A stretch of 59,441 bases of DNA from Perkinsus chesapeaki (GCA_013115145.1 JAAPAO010000163.1:1-59441); one strand, 5' to 3'. Shown: positions 8,501-18,614, numbered from the stretch's first letter. The notes: generated by a model not told the origin, from the sequence alone. Numbers and translations: made by a program.

Positions 8501-11184
8501 GAAGTAGCAGTGAATTAGATCCGCTCTAATGACCAACCTGATCAACATAAGCCTTGAATTCCTCCTTCAGTATTCCGCATCTCTCTACATCTCTAAGACA
8601 CCTGTTCACACCAATTTCATACCGCTCTCTCCGCATTCTACTTTATCTGTGGCATCCCAATGGATTCAATATCCACCAATTGAGAGCTCAAAGATGAATG
8701 CAAGTCAGCCAGACCCGCGGGCACAACAGGATCACATCTGCCATGGAAAAGGCCAATCGCAGGAAGCAGGCACATGACTAGAATCTCAGATCGTTGTTTG
8801 ACTTGCGCCATAGTGAACCATAAATGATCGATGTAGGTTTTTCCCCCGAAACCCCTTACCGAACACTTCCTATCACTTTTTCACCAACTTACGCTCGAGA
8901 TGAAGGCAAAGTACTTGAAAAGGTTGCATTCATTACCGCTCTCCTTTCGCCGAAAGAGTGGCCACCCGAAAGATATGCTATAAGTCTGTTACACTCTACA
9001 AGCTCTCCCCATCAAGCCACCGCTCAACAATCGGAACCCCCCGCAAGGTCTCTACTTCAGTTTTTCTTCCTCCTCATTGTCTGGCCTCTCAACTATCAAT
9101 GGCCACTCCCCTCTGAATGCCTCCTCAATGAGCTGCTGTAGATCAGCCACTGCCTCCTGCACCTGCCAATTCATTTCCTGTTACGCTCTGCAGCGACGGA
9201 ATATCTTTCAATCTCCCTCGGTTCCATTCGTCTTGAAATGAACTTTTACACTCTGAGATGCAAAATTTTACCGAAATTTTCGTCCCTCTCCAACATTGGT
9301 AAACACGCACATATTCCAACGCTGCACGCATCAACCTAAGATACTCTTTCGACTACCCAGGCTAGCCTCTCCCCAGCATTTTCCATTGTCTCCTTCTCCA
9401 AGGCTTCCAGCTCGTCCACTTGTCTCTTCGCTACCGATCTGACGAAACCTTTATACCGCTCCTTCCACAACTACTACGTCGGTGCCGCTGGTAAGGGTAA
9501 GTTGCCAAGCTGCTGCCGTGCAGCTACAATGTCATCGTACTTCACCTTCAGTGATGCTAGCCGCTCCTCATGAAGCTTTTTAAGGCCGTTGAAGACTGAG
9601 AAAATAAAGATAACGACAAACAACGAATCCTCCCAGAGATATCGCATTCCTGTCACGCCTCGGCTAAGTATCTTCCTGGAGCACGACACAAGATTTCTAG
9701 TGTCAATAGTAGTACCTTCCTAATTGACGATAGAAAACCCGATAGACGGCAAAGATAGTTATCCTGGGCACGTCATAACTGATACATGCGACCATGTGAG
9801 AGTTAGCCTTTGAACCTTCTTCACAACATCCTCAGACTCATTGAAAAATCCCCCAAAGGTGCTCCCAGCGACATTTCGATAGGAAATATGTTTCTAGAGC
9901 AAGAAGAAACAACTGCTGCAATCCTGGCGGTGGGAACCTTTAAGGATCGCAAGGAATATATGTATTCGATATCACTAGTGACATCCCCAGATGGCAGGCA
10001 TTTCACTAAGAGTTTTCCGAACCCTGCCAGCTAGGATTACTCCACACTACTAACACAGGCTGCTGCCTCTGCTCACTTGGCAATAAAGCTGCTTCCTGCC
10101 TCCTCAATGACATACCACTCTTACTCTCCTCCAGTACTACTTCTTCCTCTAGTTCCGAGGATAATGTCTGAACAGTTAAACCGGCAATCGACAAATGTTT
10201 TATTATTTCCTGCACAAGTTCAAATCCCTTTGCAAACCCGAATGGCAGGGAAGTTCCGAAACCGCTCTCAATCTACAAAAACTAATTTTGAACTCGACCG
10301 TAATAATTAGGATCACCGTCATGGACCAACCGAGCCCTCCTTCTAGCAGTAGTACTACCACAATCTGTTTATTCATATCACTTATACTTCTCTCAAGTGC
10401 ATCTCGACATTCCTTTTCTTTATTAATAACATTACTGTACACCTCCTTAAAATACTGCCCAAGTGTCGATAGCCTCTTACTTCTCTGAGGGCACATATCA
10501 CGGAAGGAGCGCGACAGGGTTAATCTATAAAATTCCACCACTAGCATCAAGCCCTAACATTACAGTTAATTCATATAGTATTTGGGACGAAGACTAAGAT
10601 AATATTGTTTACCTGAGTATAAGGGAACGCGAGGCTTGGCAAAAGCCAAATATCGCATTTTCAGAAGAGATGAAACCTAGATCAATCTTCCTCTATTAGG
10701 AGCATATTTTCCACCAGAAGTTCCCACTGATCTCCAATGAAACTGGATTTTCAATACATCAATAGAGATTAAGATCTGTAGATAAATTCATCACCATACG
10801 ACTAACAGGTCTCCCTAATATACCATATAATGACAGTATGCCGCAACAGCGCCTCTTAAGCAAATGCATTGAAAGAAACGTCAATCGACCGCTATTGTTC
10901 GTCTCTGATTTTCCCGACATCGGTGTTTTATCGACCGATAGATGAGTGGCTCAGCAGAATGCTACGTTTCAGATTGGCTTCATTACTACCTCCTCATCGC
11001 TAAGGCCTATAGATCCCCAAACACCTTCAATCTGCCTTCTAAACTCCCTTTGTAAATTATCCATTCCCGTCCATGCATCTGATGGTAATAAACCAGCAGT
11101 AGACTGTGATGGTACTAGTGAACTAGCTGGCCATGGTAGAGCTGTCGAAGAGGGGGCACATACGGTCATAGAGCGGCGGCACAA
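5517..11184 (-). CDS. MAP65/ASE1/PRC1-family microtubule-bundling protein, many exons
   Basis: MAP65/ASE1/PRC1 proteins cross-link antiparallel microtubules in the spindle midzone and other arrays. Exon 1 (10990-11184) ends LQREFRRQIEGVWGSIGLSD, matching the family's 'L..IWDEIG' start. Exon 2 (10359-10484) is a coiled coil (KEVYSNVINKEKECRDALER). Further exons include 10272 downwards (FELVQEIIKHLSIAGL), about 9.5 kb (LKKLHEERLASLKVKYDDI) and 9.4 kb (KRQVDELEALEKETMENAGE). At about 7.9 kb comes ETRHDRLLELIECKRRTVEE and at 7.5 kb RELEESLRDPERL. Then come the family-typical RDPGRLLREEKMRN (7.3 kb) and LRGRLDDFEEKYGMSLLMRG (6.95 kb). The C-terminus is a Pro/Ser-rich tail (about 5.93-6.2 kb) and exons about 5659-5830 and 5517-5588, ending AATIDKLGK. 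Not all exon borders between 6.2 and 9.2 kb are fixed. Two adjacent genes are possible but less likely. Confidence 0.7.
6359..6375 (-). other. tRNA T-arm / Pol III B-box-like element with T-run
   Basis: On the minus strand GCGGGTTCGATCCCTGC gives a 5-bp stem (one wobble) and a TTCGATC loop, followed by ACAGGGCATTTTT, that is, a possible 3' acceptor strand and a Pol III terminator. A GCCC at the right distance upstream pairs only four bases of the acceptor. It lies in a probable intron of the MAP65-like gene. It is tRNA-like, but I cannot support a full tRNA. Confidence 0.3.
8399..8508. repeat. Minisatellite, about 2.7 copies of a 41-42 base unit
   Basis: The unit contains CATAATAATAA, ATAGAAATGTAATGATGAAG and TGGAGG, and is repeated with few changes. 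It lies between two coding exons of the MAP65-like gene, so it is intronic and may vary in copy number. Confidence 0.8.
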
Positions 11185-11242
11185 CTAAGTAATCGAATTA
11201 ATAGATTGATGGCTGAGCTAATATAATCCAATTAATATGATA

Positions 11243-11500
11243 CTAATTCTCCTCTGAAGCCAACACGTTGAGGAAGCAGTATGCAGTGTGTTCTTCGGCA
11301 AACTTGGTGTAGAAGCGAAGACCAGTACTTCAAGGATTGAGCGTAAGGGACTAACGAGTGTTTCAGTGAACTTTGGCATATCACAGTCCACAATAGATTC
11401 GCGAAGTCCACCCGTCGGAATCAGAGAAACCCATTCCAAGAAAGACAAAAGCATGTATGCAGCCTTTAATACCAATATCAAGTTAAAAACTGACTGAATG
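11243..11500 (-). CDS. Possible C-terminal exons of a small unidentified protein
   Basis: Two overlapping minus frames look coding: an upstream hydrophobic one (LVLKAAYMLLSFLEWVSLIP) and a downstream one ending LRFYTKFAEEHTAYCFLNVL, then ASEEN and TAG (11243-11245). They are in different frames, so an intron must lie near 11310-11400, but I could not settle its ends. The gene lies tail-to-head between the copper chaperone and the MAP65-like gene. I do not recognise the family. Confidence 0.25.
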
Positions 11501-11656
11501 ATATCACTAAGCGGACCCCAAGTGCTCCACCAAACCTGCCCATCACCTCAATAGACTTGTCACCCCTGGTAGATAGACTAACACAGGCACTTGAGTAGTA
11601 GCGAGAAAGCTTAGTTTCAGAATCGCAGATGCAACGCTATTTTAACAGGAATTAGC

Positions 11657-12043
11657 CTAGGCGTCCTGGGTACCGACAAGAGCCAGTTCTCGACCGCTCG
11701 CGGAGGCCTGAAAGATGATATTAAATATAACTGTTATTAGTTCCATAACAAGTATTAAGTTATGGTCTGTTGGAACCTTACCCAGTTTTTGAGCTTCTCT
11801 ACAAGTTGCTCGCCGGTTACAGCGTCGGTGTGGTGCACTAGGACTTGGTTTTTATCAACGTCACAATCGACACTTTGAACGCCGTCTACTTTAGACAGAA
11901 TGCGAGTGATAGCTCCAGAACAACCGGAACCTGATAGATCGCTGACGCGCCACTTAGTGACTTCTAGGGCATCTTGCATGGGTGAAGCTGAGATACCACT
12001 TACATGTCATTCCAGCACGGATTTCGGTGATCTTGTTAGTCAT
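11657..12043 (-). CDS. ATX1: Copper chaperone, ATX1/ATOX1 type (79 aa, three exons)
   Basis: ATX1-type chaperones carry Cu(I) in the cytosol to P-type ATPases of the secretory pathway. Exons are 12004-12043, 11782-11930 and 11657-11707; introns are 73 and 74 bases. The first intron splits the codon of the first metal-binding cysteine, and splicing gives AGMTCSGCSGAITRILSKVD, which has the MTCxxC Cu(I) site. Then come a beta-alpha-beta fold (GVQSVDCDVDKNQVLVHHTD and GEQLVEKLKNW) and a short tail ending ALVGTQDA. Length and fold match the single-domain HMA chaperones. Without splicing the frame lacks the first cysteine and looks defective, which is an artefact. The gene is divergent from eIF2-alpha. 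Confidence 0.93.
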
Positions 12044-12480
12044 CAGTGTAAACGAAAAAATATACCAACTAGTTGGTGAAGTTGTACTTTAATCAGCTTA
12101 AGTGGGACAGGCAAACGCAATCCATCCATCACGACAATCCTGCTAATTTCTACGAGCTCGACAGTATCGCGCTCGCCTCAGTGATCGATATTCTCTCATG
12201 TCGTTGTGGTTGCCGTTGGCAGGAGTTTACGGAGACTACAAAGGTGTCGTATTGGAGTCTATGAGTAGTACAATTGAGATTCTGAGAGGTGTATGGTAGT
12301 AAGTAGGGACGGTGCTTGAATTTACGGCGGAAGTTTGGTATGAATATATTAGAGAAGCTATGATGCACTGGACGAAGATCGGGAGGCATATGAGGATCTT
12401 AGGTCGAACCATGCAAGATACGCTGGAGCTCGATTGCTGAGACGTATTAGTTTTCCTTCTCCTTGGTTGCTGCCGATATC
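12044..12480. promoter_or_regulatory. Bidirectional intergenic region between ATX1 and eIF2-alpha
   Basis: These 437 bases separate the start codons of two divergent, well-supported genes, so both promoters and 5' untranslated regions must lie here. I see no TATA-like element or other motif that I can defend. The open frames inside it have no coding character. Confidence 0.5.
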
Positions 12481-13986
12481 ATGAGCTCCGAAGCCGCGAA
12501 TCTTCATTGCCGATTCTACCGACAGCAGTTCCCCGAGATCGACCAATGTGTTGTGGTAATTCCTACGAGCCAGTTCATCGCCGTAACTTCCTCGCCTTCC
12601 ATTAGGCTCTTGTTAAGCAAGTCACCGACGTTGCAGCTTACGTTTCACTTTGCGAGTATGACGATATGGAGGGAATGGTGCTCCTGTCCGAGCTCTCAAA
12701 GAGGCGTATCAGATCCATCCCTAAGCTCATCAAAGTCGGCCGGTAGCCCCTTCCCTGGCCTTTGGAGCTCGAGATCAGCTTGTTGCTCAGTTATGATACG
12801 TTTATGGTCCTACGAGTGGATAAGGAGAAGGGATATATTGATCTATCTAAGAAGCGAGTCTCCAGAGAGGATGCGGCCGCCTTGGATGAGAAGTAGTATT
12901 TCATCACTCTCGGGCCTCATTTGAGGGGATTCAGGTACTCCAAGGCCAAAACTGTACAGTCGATCATGAGGCATATAGCTTCAACTCATAAAATGCCCTT
13001 GGAGGAAGTATGTTCCAAGATATCTTGGCCTCTTTACGATATGTTCGGCCATGCTTATGACGGTCTTGCTAAGCTCGTTGGGTAGGAGGTTGGTTGGGTA
13101 CACCAGTGGGGCCTATTACTCTTACCAGGGACAATGCCGATTTGAGCATCCTAGACAAACTGGATATAACTCCTGAAGTTCGCGAGACCCTTCTCAATGT
13201 CGTAACTCGACGAATGGCTCCTCACCAGTTGCGAGTGAAGGCCAAGGTTGAGGTACTAGCAATCGGGGGAATGCATGGAAGGAGCTGGGGTGTAGGTGTC
13301 TTGCTTTGGTTATGAGGGTATTGAGGCCGTCAAACGGGCTTTGATTGCTGGTCGGACAGCAGCAAACGACAACACTGAGGTAAACGTGATCTTTAATATG
13401 ATCTAATGCGTATTGCGTCCAGGCTGGAGACGACGAGTCTATGAAGGCTGTCACCACTGTGAAGCTGATAGCGCCTCCCCAGTACTATATCGTCACAACT
13501 TGCTCATTGAGGGTAATAGAGGGCTCGGAGGGCTGAGGTTGGAATAGGCGTTTTAGGATGTCGGATTCCAACGGATTGAGATGTGCATTGAAGCTATCAA
13601 GGAGTCCATCGAAAAGGAAGGCGGCACTTTCGCCCTCAAACAATCGTAATGCAGCCGAGGGGGTGTCCAATGGTGATCGGATATTTAGGCCTGAACTTGT
13701 CGGTCTTGATGAGGAGGAACTTGCTAAGCAAAAACAGGATGAAGAGGAGGTAGTAGAATCAAAGGTGGTGCTGGGCTGCTATTCGGCATTATGGTATTGT
13801 GATAGTCGGAGTCGGAAAGCAGTGATTCTGAGGATGAAGACGAGGGCATGGGTGATGCCGATAGTAAGCAATGGGGTGGCTCCAAAGAGAGTTCTGGTTA
13901 AATTTATCGGAGCTGCTGCTGCATTGGTGGAATTTTAACTTTTTATTTCTTCAGTCGATGAGAGTGCCTTCGCTAAGGCTGAGTAA
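12481..13986 (+). CDS. Translation initiation factor eIF2 subunit alpha (332 aa, 11 exons)
   Basis: eIF2-alpha is part of the GTPase complex that brings initiator tRNA-Met to the 40S ribosome. Exons: 12481-12555, 12606-12742, 12791-12892, 12935-13081, 13129-13252, 13296-13379, 13423-13512, 13557-13645, 13689-13749, 13806-13863, 13955-13986. Nine introns are 42-56 bases and the last is 91. The S1 domain reads [16 protein letters not shown] and [20 protein letters not shown]. Ser56 in SELSKRR is the site phosphorylated by stress eIF2 kinases (Ser51 in mammals). Then come [19 protein letters not shown], the helical domain ([20 protein letters not shown]) and the C-terminal domain ([37 protein letters not shown]). 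The acidic tail ([13 protein letters not shown]) is typical. Every phase agrees. The next gene starts only 40 bases after the stop. Confidence 0.97.
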
Positions 13987-14025
13987 TATCTCGATAAATG
14001 GCAGCAATAATAATAGCAGCGGAGA

Positions 14026-16245
14026 ATGTTACCTCAGTTTCCTCAGTTACACTGCAGCTTTGCGTTATACATGAAAAATATCCTACCAGTTCGTTGCTCA
14101 ATGCTGCTATCGTCACTTCGTACTGAAGCATGGCCTTCTTCTTCATCATCATCACCTACTGCCCGGAGTAAGCGACGGAGTGTCTTCGATAGCTGCGGTG
14201 CCCGCTCTTGGGCTCTCGGACTATTTTGGTTCGCGGCAATATCCTCTACAGTATTGGCCGCATTCATACTTGTCTACTTTGCCCCTTTGTCAAGTTCTGG
14301 TAGGCCAGCCGGTCTATTCTTTCGTCGATCCCCTAAACCCATACCTCCACCACATCCCTACGGCATCCAGCGTCAAACGCTTAATGATGGTCATTACCTA
14401 GCAGCCGGAGACCTTACCAATATCTCCCATGGCAGGCCGGAATATGTCGACTTCATCACCACAGCGATGGAGGAGACAAAGAAGGACACAAAACTTTGGA
14501 CGGGTGTCCAGTGCACTGGTCATCAACTCAACCATTCTTGTATCTTTGACAACTTGTATTATACTCCCAAGGATGAGAAGTTCCACGTGATTCTGCCGTC
14601 GTTCGCTCAGATTAGGCGAGCTAACTACTATGGGCGACCGGTGGATGTTTCTAGTGACCCTAGCTCACTGTTGATGAGCAGGGATCATCTCACACCAGAT
14701 GCTGTGGAAATGGTGCTGGCGAATTGCAGTGACTTCTTCATGGGCGATGTTCCCTTTATACCCACAGGCGGTAACTTTACGCCGATTATACATATATTCA
14801 ACTCTTCCAGCGAAGCCCTCAGTTGGCTGTCTGCGTCATCCCCCCACACTGGCCTTCCTACTATTATAGATGGTCTCACGGTCTACGGCTTTTCCTTGTA
14901 CATGCATAATGTTGGTCATCTGCTGTATGATGGTATTTACCCTTTATTTATATCGATGATCCGCTTTGGTTACGGTGAGGCAAGAGTTAATGCTGCATTC
15001 CGTATAGTTTATAATGAAATGCATCAGCCCGGTCAGAAAGTGCCAGCCGACACAGTGGTGCCTAAATTCTTCGGTGGCACCTATTACAGGCTCAATGACT
15101 TCTCTGAAGATCTTTATCGGTTCCAACGTGTCATTGTTGGTTCCCGAAGAATGGCCCATAGATCTCTTAATTTGCAAGGGACTATGCCGGGCTCATACAG
15201 CTTTGAAAACTCTCTCTACTATTTCACGCAACGGCTGAAAGCCGCCTATGGTTTGGTACCATGGACGGACTTCATGTCCGCCAATGCCGAAATTAAAACA
15301 GATCGGGCGGCTGGTGGTTGTAAGGGTGTCTTCACTGATAACAAAAGATTCACCGAACATGAACGAGCTATGTTCCGCAGTATATTAGCCAAACTTAAGA
15401 AGTCTGGTTTATGCGACATTATCTTCTTACAGTGGGAGGAGCACTCCTTTAGAGAGCAGCTGGAGATCTTCTCCGAATCTGATGTTTATATCAGCGGCGT
15501 TGGCACCGGCATCACTCGGGCCCACATGATCAAGCCCGGTGGTGTTGTAGTTAACTTGGGCGAATTCGAAACCATCGGATATCCCCCCCGAGTTCAGGCT
15601 TCTTACAGAGACGTCCAATTCTCCACTGGTGCGCCGTACTTGGGCGTTCTGTTCTATCCTGCTAGGCTTTGGAATATTTATGGTGAGTTTCAACCAGAAG
15701 CTGTCGAAGATATTATCGAGCAGGCGGTTAGGAAAGTGAAGGAAGGCTTTGTTTTGCCTCGCCCGTTAGAGGACGGTCTCTCCCACGTTGGCAAGACTTT
15801 TTCACAATATTGCGAGCAAAGTCCTGAAGACTGTGACGAGCTGAACTCAGAGTTGAACCCTTTTGATGATGCTAATAATGATTATTGGTGCGCTCTTTGT
15901 AGCTGGCCAGAATATATAGGCCTCGATAGTATGTGGCATGAAGGTCAGAGTTGCGAATGGTATGGTGCTGCTCGACAATGTAAATTCAATTATAGACTCT
16001 TCGAGGAATGCCAATCACCAGATCACATAGCATTTGACAAGGAGTGCCATGAAGCCAATCGTCCAGCTATGCGCCATCAACGGCAAACACTACTTCAAGG
16101 CCAAGCCACCGAGCTCGGTGTTGGTGTTTCGGAGTTGAGCCCTTCCCAAGCTACAGAAGCCCTCCTCGCGGGTCGGCCGCCAGATTGCCCTGTACGCTAC
16201 GAGCCCGGACTGACATGCTCTTGCCAACCTCTGGTGTGGTTATGA
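14026..16245 (+). CDS. GT61/DUF563-like glycosyltransferase, copy 1 (intronless)
   Basis: This is a type II membrane protein of up to 739 aa with a basic cytoplasmic N-terminus, one membrane anchor (about residues 61-87, LGLFWFAAISSTVLAAFILV) and a large lumenal domain. Shared motifs with the two following genes are: a cysteine cluster (TGVQCTGHQLNHSCIFDNLY); YMHNVGHLLYDGIYPLF, the NxGHxxxD motif expected of GT61/DUF563 enzymes; RFQRVIVGSRRMAHRS; and SGVGTGITRAHMIKPGGVVV, equivalent to the GT61 'GAxLxN..F.P.g..vvE' block. A Cys-rich C-terminal module begins WCALCSWPEYIGLD and ends CSCQPLVWL. Such enzymes transfer sugars in the Golgi or ER; donor and acceptor are unknown. ATGs at 14071 and 14101 are alternative starts. 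It lacks introns, unlike its neighbour eIF2-alpha. Confidence 0.8.
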   Translation: MLPQFPQLHCSFALYMKNILPVRCSMLLSSLRTEAWPSSSSSSPTARSKRRSVFDSCGARSWALGLFWFAAISSTVLAAFILVYFAPLSSSGRPAGLFFRRSPKPIPPPHPYGIQRQTLNDGHYLAAGDLTNISHGRPEYVDFITTAMEETKKDTKLWTGVQCTGHQLNHSCIFDNLYYTPKDEKFHVILPSFAQIRRANYYGRPVDVSSDPSSLLMSRDHLTPDAVEMVLANCSDFFMGDVPFIPTGGNFTPIIHIFNSSSEALSWLSASSPHTGLPTIIDGLTVYGFSLYMHNVGHLLYDGIYPLFISMIRFGYGEARVNAAFRIVYNEMHQPGQKVPADTVVPKFFGGTYYRLNDFSEDLYRFQRVIVGSRRMAHRSLNLQGTMPGSYSFENSLYYFTQRLKAAYGLVPWTDFMSANAEIKTDRAAGGCKGVFTDNKRFTEHERAMFRSILAKLKKSGLCDIIFLQWEEHSFREQLEIFSESDVYISGVGTGITRAHMIKPGGVVVNLGEFETIGYPPRVQASYRDVQFSTGAPYLGVLFYPARLWNIYGEFQPEAVEDIIEQAVRKVKEGFVLPRPLEDGLSHVGKTFSQYCEQSPEDCDELNSELNPFDDANNDYWCALCSWPEYIGLDSMWHEGQSCEWYGAARQCKFNYRLFEECQSPDHIAFDKECHEANRPAMRHQRQTLLQGQATELGVGVSELSPSQATEALLAGRPPDCPVRYEPGLTCSCQPLVWL

Positions 16246-16544
16246 GATACTTTCGGAGATAATCGGTGTTAGTACCGAACTGTGTGTCAGAGTAGCGCTG
16301 CTCCTATGAGCCTTCCTCAGTCAGTCTATTCAGGATTAGCCTCCGTATCGAGGTTATTGACAGTGCACAGAATGGATTAAGTGTTCTCATCATTGTCTTT
16401 GTACTTGTGCTGCTTAAGAGCTCTGAACAGTTGTATTATCATTCCCACCCAAACGGCTCTTTCTACGTCTCTCTTGGTTTTGTGTTAGAGTTTAACACCG
16501 ACGTCTGTCAGCATCATCATTACATAGGTTATCTTTTGTTCTCC

Positions 16545-18614
16545 ATGGCCAGCCCTCGTTCTTCCTCCCGAGGGCGGTTAAGGCCCCTGCTTAACCAACG
16601 GTTGTTGCTTTGTTTGGCCCCTATAGTCTTCACAACATTCTTCCTGTTATTTCTCTCATATAACTCGCCAATTCATCGAGCCTCTTCACTTCGTGGCCCC
16701 GAAACGATTCCCACGGCTCGACTGCCTTCAGCTCAGAGCACTAATGTCGTTTATAACACCTCATCGGAGCATCTAAGAGCAGCCCAGCTGACTGACCCTA
16801 TGAGTGGCCGCCCTTCAACTACTGACTATGTTATCATCGAGAACGGCAGCAGAAGCAGCAACTCCCATCTGTGGACGTCGGTGCAGTGCACGGGTCACAG
16901 GCTCAATCGGAGCTGCATCTTCGACAACTTCTACTTCGTTCCATCAGAAGACAAGTTCCACATAGTTCTTCCTTCCACCGCAAAGGTACAATCATCCCCC
17001 TACGCAGGGAGACCAGTCGATGTTAATACTGACTCTGTTGTGAGAGGTCCTCATGACGGTTCTGTCACCGAGGCTCGAGTGCGGTCCCTGATCGACGGGT
17101 GTAGCGACTTCTTCATGGGCGATGTTGATTATGCACCAACCGGTAACGAATTCAAGCCTATCATTCATATTTTTGACGATCCTGTTGATGCCCAAATGTG
17201 GATAGTGTACCACACCCCTACTGGTGCCACCTTCCGTCCCGGTCTTACTCTCTATGGTTTTGCCCTTTACATGCATAACGTTGGCCATGCCCTATATGAT
17301 GGCCTTTATCCTATGTTTATTTCCATGTTACGTTTTGGCTACGGTGCCGCCGATGTTAATATAGTTCTGAAGATGGTCTACAACAAAGTTGTTCAGCCAG
17401 GCATGCACACTATTTGTGATGATATAGCCCCTGTTTTTGGCGGTGGTGACTATACTCATCTAGACGATCTTACCGATGGCCTTTATCGCTTCCAGAGGGT
17501 TATCGTTGGTTCCCGTCGTATGGCTCATCGCTCTTTCAACACTCAAAGCACTTTACCAGGCTCCTACACTTACGAGAATGCACTGTGGTACTTTACTAGA
17601 CGGTTGCAGGCTCGCTACGGCCTTATCGATCCCAAGACTGCTATGGACCCCTCGGTTGAAGTGAAGTCTGACTTTGCGAAAGACGGTTGTAAAGGCGTTA
17701 TTACTGATAATAAGAGATTTGATGATGCCGACCGTCGAATGTTTTACGATCTGATAGAAAAACTGAAAAATCAGGACGTTTGCGATTTCACCTTTGTTGA
17801 TTGGAAGAAGTACACCTTTGAGGAACAACTGAAATTATTTACGGATTCTCATGTGTACGTCAGTGGAGTAGGCACTGGCATAACACGGGCACATCTCACC
17901 AAACCAGGCGGGGCGGTTGTCAATTTTGGGGAACTGGAGAAATTTGGCACTCCCGAGCGAGTCCAGATCTCCTATCGAGATGTCCAGTTCGCCGCTGGTG
18001 CTCCATACCTTCAAGCTCTCTACTATCCGGCTAAGTTGTGGAACGTGTACGGTCGACTCCAGCCCGAAGCTGTTGAGCTGATCGTGAGACAGGCAGTAGA
18101 CCTTGTGAAGAACGGCTGGCAGATGCCTCGGCCTCTTGAAGACGGTCTCTCTATTGTCGGTCAGGCTATGGACAAGTATTGCAAAGCAAGCCCAAGTGAC
18201 TGTTATGATTTGGAGAGTGAATTCAATATCAATGATCGACCCGGTGTGGACGATCCTTGGTGTTCGCTTTGTATGTGGCCAGATTATATAGGTCTTGATA
18301 CGATGTGGAGGAAAGATAGCACATGCGAGTGGTACGATAAGACTCGTAAATGTAAACTTGATTACAATTTGTATGATAGCTGCCGGTCACCTGACCATCT
18401 TGCCTTTGATGCAAAATGCCATGAAGATAGTGAACCGGCGATGCATGATGTTCGGAATCGACTCCTGTCTGAGAAGGCGAGTCAACTTGGAATAACTGTT
18501 GATGAGCTATCTCCCAAAGAAGCAACTAAAGCTCTGCTGACCGCCGATCCACCAAATTGTCCACCAACCTATCTATCAGGGCAAGAATGCTGGTGCAAGG
18601 CACTAGTCTGGTGA
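16545..18614 (+). CDS. GT61/DUF563-like glycosyltransferase, copy 2 (intronless)
   Basis: The protein is 689 aa from the ATG at 16545. This ATG puts the basic tail (ASPRSSSRGRLRPLL) and the membrane anchor (LCLAPIVFTTFFLLFL, about 22-37) where copies 1 and 3 have them; the frame is open further upstream but without a plausible ATG. It is collinear with the other copies: SVQCTGHRLNRSCIFDNFYF, YMHNVGHALYDGLYPMFISM, FQRVIVGSRRMAHRSFN, SGVGTGITRAHLTKPGGAVV and a C-terminal Cys module (WCSLCMWPDYIGLD...CWCKALVW). The region between FFMGDV and the NxGH motif, and the helix before the GTGITR block, are the least conserved, as expected for acceptor-binding parts. It lies about 300 bases after copy 1. 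Confidence 0.82.
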   Translation: MASPRSSSRGRLRPLLNQRLLLCLAPIVFTTFFLLFLSYNSPIHRASSLRGPETIPTARLPSAQSTNVVYNTSSEHLRAAQLTDPMSGRPSTTDYVIIENGSRSSNSHLWTSVQCTGHRLNRSCIFDNFYFVPSEDKFHIVLPSTAKVQSSPYAGRPVDVNTDSVVRGPHDGSVTEARVRSLIDGCSDFFMGDVDYAPTGNEFKPIIHIFDDPVDAQMWIVYHTPTGATFRPGLTLYGFALYMHNVGHALYDGLYPMFISMLRFGYGAADVNIVLKMVYNKVVQPGMHTICDDIAPVFGGGDYTHLDDLTDGLYRFQRVIVGSRRMAHRSFNTQSTLPGSYTYENALWYFTRRLQARYGLIDPKTAMDPSVEVKSDFAKDGCKGVITDNKRFDDADRRMFYDLIEKLKNQDVCDFTFVDWKKYTFEEQLKLFTDSHVYVSGVGTGITRAHLTKPGGAVVNFGELEKFGTPERVQISYRDVQFAAGAPYLQALYYPAKLWNVYGRLQPEAVELIVRQAVDLVKNGWQMPRPLEDGLSIVGQAMDKYCKASPSDCYDLESEFNINDRPGVDDPWCSLCMWPDYIGLDTMWRKDSTCEWYDKTRKCKLDYNLYDSCRSPDHLAFDAKCHEDSEPAMHDVRNRLLSEKASQLGITVDELSPKEATKALLTADPPNCPPTYLSGQECWCKALVW

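Noticed and set aside
11755-11979. Apparent copper chaperone with a broken metal site (only one cysteine).
   Set aside because: The unspliced frame runs into intron 1. Removing the 73-base intron restores MTCSGC, so the gene is intact.
13557-13938. Separate small gene suggested by a plus frame starting MSDSNGLRC.
   Set aside because: Bases 13557-13645 are eIF2-alpha exon 8 in another frame ([13 protein letters not shown]); the rest is introns and exons 9-10.
15427-15693. Long minus-strand frames inside the glycosyltransferase genes (also 16992-17288, 18229-18525 and 19379-19786).
   Set aside because: They are antisense shadows of well-conserved coding sequence. They recur at the same relative places in the paralogues and have no family signature.
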